This document shows positions 1 through 7,169 of a stretch of DNA of 8,627 nt, piece after piece. The DNA is from a bacterium (GTDB lineage Bacteria; UBA9089): assembly GCA_003485015.1 (NCBI GenBank), contig DNCN01000012.1, forward strand, positions 1 through 8,627, read 5' to 3'. The number at the start of each line of letters is the position of its first letter. Within the stretch, counting starts at the first letter, position 1. A program made the translations under genes and the position numbers. Below the pieces are notes generated by a model, which did not search any database, was not told the origin of the DNA, and saw only the letters and a list, made by a program, of their open reading frames with translations.

Positions 1-33
1 AAAGGGGTGAACATCCGTTAGAAAGAAGAAGGA

Positions 34-336
34 ATGAACCCAGAGCTAAAGAACCTAATCGACTCCTTCGACAGCCTTGATCCCAAAGGTCAGATCAGAC
101 TTCTCAGAGCCCTTGAGGAATTGGATGCCATTGAGGCTTACGACCAAGTCCGCCATTGGTTTTTAAAGACCAAGGATGAGAAGGTAAAAGACGAAGCATT
201 AAAGACCCTAAAATCCTTTGATAGAAAACTCCAAAAGGTGGAAAGACAAGAAGCCCGCTACTCTGCTAAGATAGCTAGACCCATAGACAATATAGATCCC
301 TTTAAGTCTCCGTATGGTAGCGGAAGGATGCAATAA
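34..336 (+). CDS. Small helical protein, HEAT-repeat-like, function unknown
   Basis: A 100-residue soluble protein with no signal peptide or membrane segment. Residues 1-65 read as amphipathic helices separated by short turns: about 3-12, 16-30 (LDPKGQIRLLRALEELD), 31-45 and 49-61 (EKVKDEALKTLKSF). This is the helix-pair spacing of HEAT or armadillo-like repeats. Residues 62-80 are strongly charged (KLQKVERQEARYSAK), and the tail (IDNIDPFKSPYGSG) looks disordered. The start is the only ATG before residue 99; an in-frame stop at 19-21 rules out upstream extension. A purine-rich AAAGAAGAAGGA runs right up to the ATG, so the ribosome site is poorly spaced. The gene converges on the minus-strand unit ending at 430. 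I do not recognise the family; a scaffold or protein-binding role is a guess from the helical pattern. It could also be a remnant of a longer HEAT protein. Confidence 0.7.
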   Translation: MNPELKNLIDSFDSLDPKGQIRLLRALEELDAIEAYDQVRHWFLKTKDEKVKDEALKTLKSFDRKLQKVERQEARYSAKIARPIDNIDPFKSPYGSGRMQ

Positions 337-429
337 CTATTTTGGGTAAAACCCACTGAAAGCAGAAGAGGGGATTTAAATGATTTTTTCCTGTTTGTAT
401 TTCAATTTGACTCTTCATGCCTAATAAGT

Positions 430-1137
430 CTATCTCTCTGAAATTTCAGCACTGCTCGATCTTCCATAGAACTTAAACATGAAGTAGCCATAGTCTTTCA
501 TTTTTTCTTCAGGATTTTCATCTACATACCGGAGTAACGCCCTTGTTGTCTCGTCCCTTCTTCCTATCTTTACATCTCGATCCGAGGCTGGAATTTCAGA
601 AAGAAGAAAAGACTTACGGATGAATATTTCCCAAGGACGATCTACCCAGATATAGACAACATCTGGATCAAAGATAAATTCACAGAGGATTTCGATCGTA
701 TTTAAAGCCATAGGAAATCTATTGGGAATACGATGAGACGCCTCTTTCCAGAATGTAAGACGTATTACCTCCTCTTTTGCATCTTTACTGATATCGACTA
801 CTTGTCCAAGGGTTTCTGTCTTGCCATTGGATATTACTGTTACAGAGGGTAAGTCTTCATAGTTAAGCTCTCTCATAGAAGCACCTTGCTTAAGTCCAGT
901 CAGGTGCTTGGTTTTTAACACAACCTCTGCAAACCTCTTATGGAGCGAGCCACCGATTTCAAATAGGGGATCGAATTCATAACTTCTCTTATTAATCAAC
1001 TTCGTCGTTCTCTTTAGATCAAGGAAAATCAGTTGTTCTATCTCTTGCAGGAACTTTTGGGCTTCTACTAACAACTCTGCCTCTGTGAGAACCCTCTCTT
1101 CTTTTTTTCCAAGTATCTTCGACCAGAAACCCATCAT
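430..1137 (-). CDS. Hypothetical cytoplasmic protein, family not recognised
   Basis: A 235-residue protein with no signal peptide, lipobox or membrane helix, so probably cytoplasmic. Residues 1-12 (MMGFWSKILGKK) form a short amphipathic, basic start. About 17-50 is a helical, charged stretch (LTEAELLVEAQKFLQEIEQL), and 63-83 is another helix. About 97-180 is a mixed, strand-rich region containing TVISNGKTETLGQVVDI, RLTFWKEA and the aromatic FDPDVVYIWVDRPWEIFIRK. The tail is polar and ends in serines. No catalytic motif stands out. Two adjacent ATGs (1137 and 1134) lie 5 and 8 nt from a strong GGAGGT, so the true start may be the second. It is the last gene of the minus-strand unit, 69 nt after the esterase lipoprotein gene, so it may have its own translation control. 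The reading frame and codon pattern support a real gene; the function is unknown. Confidence 0.8.
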   Translation of the reverse strand: MMGFWSKILGKKEERVLTEAELLVEAQKFLQEIEQLIFLDLKRTTKLINKRSYEFDPLFEIGGSLHKRFAEVVLKTKHLTGLKQGASMRELNYEDLPSVTVISNGKTETLGQVVDISKDAKEEVIRLTFWKEASHRIPNRFPMALNTIEILCEFIFDPDVVYIWVDRPWEIFIRKSFLLSEIPASDRDVKIGRRDETTRALLRYVDENPEEKMKDYGYFMFKFYGRSSSAEISER

Positions 1138-1142
1138 CTCTT

Positions 1143-1148
1143 ACCTCC
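1143..1148 (-). promoter_or_regulatory. Strong Shine-Dalgarno for the hypothetical gene ending at 430
   Basis: On the minus strand the sequence reads TGGAGGTAAGAG followed directly by two ATG codons. GGAGGT is 5 nt from the first ATG and 8 nt from the second. The second spacing is closer to the usual optimum, so Met-2 is a real alternative start. No convincing promoter was found in the 69-nt gap above it. Confidence 0.7.
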
Positions 1149-1206
1149 ATTTGTCAGATTAGAGTCATTTTAAAAAGTTTGAAGTTTTTAAGGCTAAACT
1201 TAACAT

Positions 1207-2025
1207 TTATCGATTCAATCTCTTGGAGATGATCTCCTCGAAGAATCCTTTGGAGAGTTCAAGCTGTTCTCGAGTAAGTCCGTGTCCTACCCCGGGGTAT
1301 TCTTTATAGACGATAGAGATCCCTAATTCTTGGCATCTTTGGGAGAATTCTTTTGTCTTCCATCTTCGATCATGGTCATCCTCTCCCACAGTCATTAAGA
1401 ATCTCACCGGGATATAGCGTGAGGGATGGGTGCATCCTCCAGGGGCGTGGGCGGCAACAGCCACACACCTCTCTGGCTTAAAGAGGGCGAATCGATGAGC
1501 AACCTGTGCCCCAGCGGAGTGCCCAAATAGATACAAACCCCTGTCTTTAGAGCCAATCTTTCTATTTACTTCATCCACTATCTTCATTATGGCATTGCCA
1601 GACCAGACTTCAGGAAACTGATAACTTCTTTTATTTTCCCAGTCTTTCTGATTGAATCTAAAAGATGGCGAAACAATGACTAGACCATTCTTATTGGCAA
1701 ATTCCATCCATTCTCTCTGAATAAACACTGCACCGCTCCCATTCAATCCTGGGACGCAGAGTAGGATTTGATACTTCTTTGAAGTGGCCACAGATGTGGG
1801 GATGTAATAAAAGTATTCCAGTTCCCTATTGGTTGCATCCGCTGTAAGCATTACTCCTCTTCCTGTCTCTCCTGAAGGAGTCTCTACCGAAGTCGATGAC
1901 GGGGTAGGGTTTTGGGTAGGATTTTGGACAGGGTTTTTTGGGGAACCTCCACAGCTATTTGCCAATAGAATTCCCACTACTAAAGATATTGAGAGGAAAA
2001 GCTTAGAATTCATAAGTTCATTCAT
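1207..2025 (-). CDS. Alpha/beta-hydrolase lipoprotein, esterase / PHB-depolymerase-like
   Basis: A 272-residue secreted serine hydrolase. Residues 7-25 are a lipoprotein signal: Lys-8, a hydrophobic core LFLSISLVVGILLA, and Cys-25 in ANSC, a slightly atypical lipobox. Residues 28-54 are a Pro/Asn/Thr linker with an NPxQ repeat (NPVQNPTQNPTP) that would hold the enzyme off the membrane. The catalytic domain starts near 58. GHSAG at 168-172 is the nucleophile elbow with Ser-170, GEDD at 214-217 supplies the acid (Asp-216 or Asp-217), and His-248 sits in PGVGHGL. This order and spacing match the feruloyl-esterase, LpqC and PHB-depolymerase branch. Cys-187 and Cys-198 could form a disulfide. The substrate cannot be told; a carboxylic ester or polymer-derived ester is likely. 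The start overlaps the propeller gene stop by 8 nt (ATGAATGA) with no Shine-Dalgarno, implying translational coupling. Met-5 is an alternative start that keeps the signal. Confidence 0.88.
   Translation of the reverse strand: MNELMNSKLFLSISLVVGILLANSCGGSPKNPVQNPTQNPTPSSTSVETPSGETGRGVMLTADATNRELEYFYYIPTSVATSKKYQILLCVPGLNGSGAVFIQREWMEFANKNGLVIVSPSFRFNQKDWENKRSYQFPEVWSGNAIMKIVDEVNRKIGSKDRGLYLFGHSAGAQVAHRFALFKPERCVAVAAHAPGGCTHPSRYIPVRFLMTVGEDDHDRRWKTKEFSQRCQELGISIVYKEYPGVGHGLTREQLELSKGFFEEIISKRLNR
1901..1943 (+). repeat. G-rich short repeat encoding the NPxQ linker; possible G-quadruplex
   Basis: On the plus strand there are five runs of three or four G (1901-1904, 1907-1909, 1914-1916, 1931-1933, 1940-1943) with T/A-rich spacers of 2, 4, 14 and 6 nt; two GG pairs lie inside the 14-nt spacer. 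The stretch is an imperfect 12-nt tandem repeat (GGGTAGGRTTTT-like) that encodes the NPTQ units of the lipoprotein linker on the other strand. The G-rich strand is the template strand of the esterase gene. The runs could in principle form a G-quadruplex, but one loop is long; the coding repeat alone is enough to explain the pattern. Confidence 0.45.
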
Positions 2026-3775
2026 TTTTCAATGAGAATACCAATAGCCTATTTGAAGTGGGGTAGACCAAAAACCCCTCTGAGATGGCTGGAGGGATGG
2101 GGTGTTCCTTATTGGCAGGGTACTTCCAGAAGATCTCGCCATCTTCTATATCGATAGCCACCATACCTGAGGCTGTATCCACAATAACTTTATCCTCCAT
2201 GACTGCAATGGGGGAGGGGATTCTTCCCTCTAATCCATCTATTCCGCAAGACCAATATTCCTCCAAAGATTGGCCATTATCACATATCTTCAAGGCAGAA
2301 AGCTCTCCCTCTAAGTTACCGAATATGATGAGATCATTTGCCTTATTCCACTCTGAAGCAATCCCCAGGAATTCCTCTATCTCTTTTAGGCACTCCCCTG
2401 TCTTAAGATCTATGATGTAGATCCGTCCATATTCATCCCTACTATACACCAGCTGACTCTCTACTATTATAGGTCTAGAACTGAGATGCTCTTTGGCCAT
2501 AAACCTCCAATTTAATGCGCCTGTCTCTTTATTGAAAGAGTATAACCTATTCATATAACTACAGTAGATATTTGCCCCATCTTTCATTATTATCGGGATA
2601 GTATCCCCTCTTCTATACCTTGGTCCAAGTTTATATTTCCAGTTCAGTCTTCCATCTATGGTGAGGGCATATACATAGCCATCGCAGGAGGTAAGGAATA
2701 TCTGATCCTGGGAGTATAATGGTGGGGTAGTAATGTATCCTCGGGTTTTGAATTCATAGATTGTCTTACCACTAAATCTATTGAGACAGTAAAACTTATG
2801 GTCTGCACACCCAATAAATATTTTATCTTCTACAATTACTGGTGAAGTAGTGATATAATCATCAAGGGGTATCTTTAGATCTTCTCTTCCTTTTGAGAGA
2901 TCGTATCCGTATACAAAATTCTCAAATACATAATATAAGCATCCCTCTTTTATTGTGGGTGGAGATAAAAGTGCATCCTGAAGAGGGATTATAAATTTTA
3001 ATGGGAATGGTAAGGTAGGGTATTCATAAAAGACCTCAGCGGCCACTTCATGGTCCTCCAGTAGGCTGTTAAATATATTTACCATATCCAATGAACCCTC
3101 TTTATCCTTCTGCAAGATGAATTTGATGTGGATATGAGCGTTCACTCTGAGGCCTGAAAGGTCGTAGATCAGAAGCTTGAATCCATGATGGTCCAAAATC
3201 TTGGTAGGATGAAGATAAGGGAACTCTATAATCTCGGTATTACTTGGAAACACAAAGACTTTATAATCTCCAGGTGTGCTACCCCAAGAGGCATTCATAG
3301 TAAAGGTTAGTTCTTTAGATGGAGCTATTTCCTTGAGTGTATGGAAGTGTGGAAGCCTATTTACCATATAACTCAGATAATAGGCATCCCCTTTTTCGAC
3401 CTCTATCTCATAGAACCATCTCTTATACACTACCCCTCTATATGGATCTTTTGAGGTCCTTGAACTGTTAATCTTGATATTTGGGCTCACCCGAAGATTA
3501 TAAATATCCTCAGGGGAGTATAGGTCTAGTGTACTGAGGGTATCCCTCAGCCTTGGTAAGGTGTAATTTACCATCCCGGTCAATCTTATGACATGTGAAA
3601 CCTTGATGTGATCTGGGTAGAATTCATAGAATGTGGCGTATTTGAAGTAGTAATCTTTGGCGTCATCTGTGGCGCTATCTTTTATTATTCCTAATGCCTG
3701 GTAAGTATTGAATATTGAGAATAGAGTTATCAAGCTTATTATGGAGATCTTTTTTGAGAAGGTTTTGGTCTTCAT
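2018..3775 (-). CDS. Exported protein with unknown N-terminal domain and PQQ-type beta-propeller
   Basis: A 585-residue exported protein. Residues 1-29 are a signal peptide: a basic MKTKTFSKK, a hydrophobic core ISIISLITLF, and probable cleavage after ALG. Residues 30-260 form a strand-rich domain, rich in Tyr and His, that I do not recognise. Residues 270-585 carry seven or eight propeller repeats of about 40 residues. Each has the PQQ-repeat form xSPxxxxxxIyxGxxDgxxYaLdxxTGxxxWxx, for example blades near 310-343, 349-382, 393-425, 432-465 and 519-551 (ETGALNWRF, DGEIFWKY). The last repeat (560-583) is partial and may close the ring with the first. Such propellers (PQQ_2, BamB-like) usually bind proteins; I see nothing requiring PQQ or an enzyme role. 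It is the first gene of the unit with the esterase lipoprotein, with which it overlaps by 8 nt. There is no good Shine-Dalgarno; see the promoter entry. The N-terminal domain's role is open. Confidence 0.85.
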   Translation of the reverse strand: MKTKTFSKKISIISLITLFSIFNTYQALGIIKDSATDDAKDYYFKYATFYEFYPDHIKVSHVIRLTGMVNYTLPRLRDTLSTLDLYSPEDIYNLRVSPNIKINSSRTSKDPYRGVVYKRWFYEIEVEKGDAYYLSYMVNRLPHFHTLKEIAPSKELTFTMNASWGSTPGDYKVFVFPSNTEIIEFPYLHPTKILDHHGFKLLIYDLSGLRVNAHIHIKFILQKDKEGSLDMVNIFNSLLEDHEVAAEVFYEYPTLPFPLKFIIPLQDALLSPPTIKEGCLYYVFENFVYGYDLSKGREDLKIPLDDYITTSPVIVEDKIFIGCADHKFYCLNRFSGKTIYEFKTRGYITTPPLYSQDQIFLTSCDGYVYALTIDGRLNWKYKLGPRYRRGDTIPIIMKDGANIYCSYMNRLYSFNKETGALNWRFMAKEHLSSRPIIVESQLVYSRDEYGRIYIIDLKTGECLKEIEEFLGIASEWNKANDLIIFGNLEGELSALKICDNGQSLEEYWSCGIDGLEGRIPSPIAVMEDKVIVDTASGMVAIDIEDGEIFWKYPANKEHPIPPAISEGFLVYPTSNRLLVFSLKNE

Positions 3776-3783
3776 ACAAAAAT

Positions 3784-3812
3784 ATTCTACCAGAAATTCC
3801 TTTCTTTTTCAA
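3784..3812 (-). promoter_or_regulatory. Sigma70-type promoter for the propeller operon, placed for a leaderless mRNA
   Basis: On the minus strand TTGAAA (3812-3807) and TAGAAT (3789-3784) are separated by exactly 17 nt. Each matches the sigma70 consensus in five of six positions. Only 8 nt lie between the -10 box and the ATG at 3775, so transcription should begin around 3779-3775, at or just before the start codon. No Shine-Dalgarno lies in the usual place, which fits leaderless translation. Confidence 0.6.
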
Positions 3813-3950
3813 TGTATTTTTTAAGACCCCCTCTTGATTTTCTTTAAAGTAAGTATTTATTGACTTTAAGTTGGAGTTGTAGTAATGACTAAATCTATTA
3901 GTGGAACTACAAAGGAACCTAAGTAAGAGAGAGATCACTCTAAATGTATT

Positions 3951-3956
3951 GGGAGG
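3951..3956 (+). promoter_or_regulatory. Ribosome binding site that fixes the tolC start
   Basis: GGGAGG lies 4 nt before the ATG at 3961. The reading frame is open back to a GTG at 3901, but that start has no ribosome site and would put 20 polar residues ahead of the signal peptide. The 3961 start is therefore preferred. Confidence 0.75.
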
Positions 3957-3960
3957 CAGA

Positions 3961-5307
3961 ATGGATAGAAAGATCGAATGGATTATGATTGTCCTCCTGG
4001 GAGTATCACTGTTTGCTCAAAAGGGCTGGGCAGAAAAGAAGATGGATCTATCCCTTGCTGAGGCAATCGAGATAGCCCTCAAGAACAACTTGCACCTGAA
4101 GAAAGCTCAGGAGACAATCAACCGCTGGGGAGCTGCCATCGGAGAGATTAGATCTAATGGTATCCCCGTCTTACCTTAAACCTTGATTCGGGTTACGAGA
4201 GGACCCTTAGCGTGCCAGGCGAACCCTTAACCTTCAAATTGTTCGGCCAGACCTATGAAGTTAAGCCACCTCTAACATCGCAGTGGAAGAATGCCCTTGC
4301 CTTGAAGCTTACCCAGAACATATACACGGGCGGAAAGATCACTGGTACTCTTAAGGAAGCCAAGGCAGAATTTGAAGCGGCTGGATGCAACTATGAGCTG
4401 GCTAGCCAAAACCTTATTTTTGAGATTAAGAGAGTATACTGGGAACTTGTCCGTCAGGAACTCCTGGTAAGGCTCAGCGAGGAGATGGTTTCTTACCATC
4501 GAGAGACTCTGGAACTAGCCACCTTTCGACTCTCTCAGGGAACCATTGCACCCGTGGAGGTAGAACAAGCGAAGGTGGATCTCTCCAATGAGGAGAACCG
4601 CTTGATTCAAGCGCAGACTAAAAGATGTGAGCTTGAAGATGAACTCAAATGTCTACTTGACATAGAACCTGAGGTAGAAGTTCTTGTCGTTGATGAGGCA
4701 GATTCTGGTATGCCTCTCAAGATAGATATAGAGAAAGCTATAGAGATGGCTACGGATAGAAGGATTGAGCTTGCAGAATTGCGACAAAGAATCCAGGCTA
4801 TCGAGGGAAGACTTGTAGTGGCCAGAAGTGGAAGATATCCCCATCTAACCCTTGTGGCTAGCCATCATTGGGTTGGGATTGGCAAGGAGTATCCTAGTGC
4901 CTGGAACAACTTTGAAGCCAATTATTATATTGGAATGTTGGGGTAAACATAAGCTGCCCCATCTTTGACGGCCAACTGACCAAAAACAGAATAGAGAAGA
5001 CTGAATCGGACTTACAGGCAGCCAAGTATGCTCTAAGGAAGAAAGAGCGGGAGATCTAAAAGAGGTAAGGGGTGCTTACTACCAGGTAATCTCTGCCCAA
5101 AAGCAGATTGAGGCGATGAAGAGGAATGTAGAACTATCCGAAGAGAATCTAAGGATCGCCCAGCTCCAGTTCAAGGTGGGTATAATCACCTCTCATGAAG
5201 TCAATAGGTATAAGATCACCCACAGCGAGGCCAGAAATAGGTATATCGATACCCTCATAGACTACCAGATAGCTAAGGCAAGGTTTGACCGGGCCATGGG
5301 AGAATGA
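3961..5307 (+). pseudogene. tolC: TolC-family outer-membrane efflux channel, broken by three -1 frameshifts
   Basis: Start to stop this is a full TolC-type channel gene, but no single frame is open. Frame 1 runs from ATG 3961 to about 4160 (signal peptide to GWA, then LSLAEAIEIALKNN) and stops at 4177-4179. Frame 3 continues from 4161 (YPRLTLNLDSGYERTL) to about 4934 and stops at 4944-4946. Frame 2 continues (NVGVNISCPIFDGQLTKNRI) to about 5053 and stops at 5057-5059. Frame 1 resumes (DLKEVRGAYYQVISAQKQIE) to the TGA at 5305. Restoring one T near 4161, one A near 4934 and one G near 5053 gives 449 residues, a normal length for the family. The two internal TolC repeats support the joins: YPRLTLNL in repeat 1 matches YPHLTLVA in repeat 2, and IFEIKRVYWELV matches DLKEVRGAYYQVI. 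The product would be an outer-membrane trimer docking with MacA. Three recent mutations or three sequence errors are both possible. Confidence 0.85.
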
Positions 5308-5317
5308 GAAGACTTAT

Positions 5318-6505
5318 CTATTCGTATCTAAGCGCTTCCACTGGATTGAGATTGGCTGCCACATAGGCTGGATAGACACCAGAGAATATGCCCACCAAAC
5401 AAGAGAATGTAAAACCGAGGACAATCGCGCCGCCAGAGACAAAGATAGCCAGATTCATCAATCTAGCGATTAAAAGAAGGAGGCTTACCCCCGTCAATAT
5501 CCCAATTCCTCCACCCAGGGAACAGAGGATTAGACTTTCGATCAAGAACTGCCAGAGTACATCCCATTTAGTGGCTCCTACCGCCTTTCTTATCCCGATC
5601 TCCCTGGTTCGCTCCCGCACAGCTACCAACATAATATTCATCACCCCAATCCCACCCACTAAGAGCGAGATACCGGCAATACTACTAATGACTATGGAGA
5701 TTATATTTGTCACTGTATCGAGGATCTTAATCAGTTCATCCATGGTGTGGACTGCCCACAGATCCTTACCAGAGAAGGTTTCACGCAGGTATTCACCTAT
5801 CCTCTCCTTAAGAACAGAGGGATGTACTCCATCCTTTGCTTTAAACATAACCACATACACCTCTTGTGTCCCGAGCAATCTTTGCATACAAGAGGATGGC
5901 AGAATCAAGGCATTATTGATGTCGAATGGTCCCAATTTCAACTTGTGTCCCATTAAGCCGATCACATTAAAGTATATTCCCTCTATACTTATCTCTTGTC
6001 CCAAGGCTTTAGACTTACCAAAAAGGGAATTGAAAAGCTCTTGACCAGCGATACAGACCTTCTGAGAGTGTCTAACCTCATCTTCAGTGAACCTTCTGCC
6101 CCTTACCACTAGGTCCAATCCCCGTATATCAAACCAGTTGGCCGGCACCCCTATCACTGGAATCCTTTTGTTCTCACCACCTACCTTCATTGTGGTAGAG
6201 AGGAGATATTCAGGGGCTAAATCGGCAACCCCCGGGATCTTCCTCTTCATCGCCTCAACCTGTGCCTCGGTCAGGTAGGCGAACTTATCCATTCGGGTCT
6301 CGGTCATCTGGTCGTTATGGGCTACAACTAAATCAGTACCGCTACCTGTAAACTCACGGACGATCAATTCCTTTCCTCCTTGGCCAAGGGTAATGATAGA
6401 GACGATAGAGAAGACAGAGATTATTATTCCCAACATAGATAGAAAGGAACGTAGCTTATACTGTTTCAAACTGTTTAATGAAGAGGTGATATAGTCTATG
6501 AACAT
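5318..6505 (-). CDS. MacB-type ABC transporter permease (FtsX-like)
   Basis: A 395-residue inner-membrane permease of the MacB/LolC/FtsX superfamily. TM1 lies at about 21-41 (FLSMLGIIISVFSIVSIITL). A periplasmic MacB-type domain fills about 45-265. Three more membrane segments follow, at about 268-296, 319-347 and 352-383. The family signature is clear: GGIGVMNIMLVAV at 284-296, then RERTREIGIRKAVGA at 297-311, the cytoplasmic coupling helix that meets the ATPase. The end VYPAYVAANLNPVEALRYE is also typical. E. coli MacB fuses the ATPase and permease in one chain of about 650 residues; here they are two genes, as in Dev- and Lol-type systems. The start codon lies inside the ATPase gene (10-nt overlap), with GGGGAG 8 nt upstream of it. 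The cargo cannot be read from sequence; relatives export macrolides, lipoproteins, glycolipids or peptides. The stop is 10 nt from the tolC stop on the other strand. Confidence 0.93.
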   Translation of the reverse strand: MFIDYITSSLNSLKQYKLRSFLSMLGIIISVFSIVSIITLGQGGKELIVREFTGSGTDLVVAHNDQMTETRMDKFAYLTEAQVEAMKRKIPGVADLAPEYLLSTTMKVGGENKRIPVIGVPANWFDIRGLDLVVRGRRFTEDEVRHSQKVCIAGQELFNSLFGKSKALGQEISIEGIYFNVIGLMGHKLKLGPFDINNALILPSSCMQRLLGTQEVYVVMFKAKDGVHPSVLKERIGEYLRETFSGKDLWAVHTMDELIKILDTVTNIISIVISSIAGISLLVGGIGVMNIMLVAVRERTREIGIRKAVGATKWDVLWQFLIESLILCSLGGGIGILTGVSLLLLIARLMNLAIFVSGGAIVLGFTFSCLVGIFSGVYPAYVAANLNPVEALRYE

Positions 6506-7167
6506 TCCACAATCTCCCCATCCCTTAGATAGATGATCTTACTCGCATAAGAGGCAATATCCCTCTCATGGGTAATCAAAAGAATGGTAGCACCCCTTTT
6601 ATTCAGCTGAGCGAATATCTCCATTATCTCTCTGCCAGTAGTAGTATCGAGATTGCCAGTCGGCTCATCAGCACAGACGATAAGGGGATTGTTTACCAGG
6701 GCCCGGGCGATGGCCACCCTCTGTTGCTCACCACCGGAGAGTTCACTTGGTCGATGATTCGATTTTGTAGCCAGTCCAACCTTCTCCAGTATCTCTTCAG
6801 CCAGTCCCCTTCTCTGCCTACGAGGGATCCTCGAGTAGAAGAGGGGCAATAGGACGTTCTCACAAACTGTGGCCCTAGGGAGGAGATTGAATGACTGAAA
6901 GACAAACCCGATCTTTGTATTTCTGATTTTAGCCAAACTAAAGTCATCTTTTTGGCCAATATCTTCTCCCTCCAATAGATACTTACCTAGGGTAGGCTTA
7001 TCCAGACAACCGATGATATTCAGCAAGGTCGATTTGCCTGAACCCGAAGGTCCCACGATGGCTATAAACTCTTTCTTTTCAATCGATAGAGAAAGTCCTT
7101 TTAAGGCATAAAAGCCTTGCTTGCCCATCGGGTAGACCTTGGTCACCTCGCACAACTCAATCAGCAT
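6496..7167 (-). CDS. MacB-type ABC transporter ATP-binding protein
   Basis: A 223-residue cytoplasmic ATPase of the MacB/LolD group, with all nucleotide-binding motifs intact. Walker A is GPSGSGKST at 39-47. The Q-loop glutamine is at 91 in VFQSFNLLP. The ABC signature LSGGEQQR is at 143-150. Walker B is IVCADEP at 163-169, with catalytic Glu-168. The D-loop is GNLD, and the switch His-200 is in LITHERD. As a dimer it would power the permease that follows, driving the mechanotransmission cycle described for MacB rather than classical substrate channelling. The start is 2 nt after the macA stop, with a GAGAGGA ribosome site inside the last macA codons, so the two are translationally coupled. 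LolD, FtsE and DevA are close relatives; the macA neighbour and the FtsX-type permease favour a MacAB-type exporter. Confidence 0.95.
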   Translation of the reverse strand: MLIELCEVTKVYPMGKQGFYALKGLSLSIEKKEFIAIVGPSGSGKSTLLNIIGCLDKPTLGKYLLEGEDIGQKDDFSLAKIRNTKIGFVFQSFNLLPRATVCENVLLPLFYSRIPRRQRRGLAEEILEKVGLATKSNHRPSELSGGEQQRVAIARALVNNPLIVCADEPTGNLDTTTGREIMEIFAQLNKRGATILLITHERDIASYASKIIYLRDGEIVECS

Positions 7168-7169
7168 CC

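Noticed and set aside
343..355. TGGGT-AAA-ACCCA hairpin between the convergent units at 336 and 430
   Set aside because: The stem is only 5 bp with a 3-nt loop and no T-run follows on either strand, so I do not call it a terminator.
1170..1191. TTAAAAA/TTTTTAA inverted repeat between the esterase gene and the last gene
   Set aside because: An all A/T stem in an AT-rich gap is too weak and too likely by chance to call a terminator or operator.
3860..3888. TTGACT as a -35 box for tolC
   Set aside because: No acceptable -10 hexamer lies 16-18 nt downstream, so the tolC promoter remains unplaced.
3675..3938. 87-codon minus-strand ORF spanning the propeller gene start and the divergent gap
   Set aside because: It overlaps the signal peptide region in another frame and crosses the promoter; it lacks coding character.
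3901..3960. Upstream GTG start for the TolC-family gene
   Set aside because: No ribosome site precedes it and it would place 20 polar residues before the signal peptide; the ATG at 3961 has GGGAGG 4 nt upstream.
4150..5070. Programmed ribosomal frameshifting as the cause of the tolC frame changes
   Set aside because: Three separate sites would be needed and none shows a slippery heptamer with a downstream structure that I can see; single-base losses are simpler.
5388..6044. 218-codon plus-strand ORF opposite the permease gene
   Set aside because: It is antisense to a clear FtsX/MacB permease and its product has no domain-like character; it is a shadow of that coding frame.
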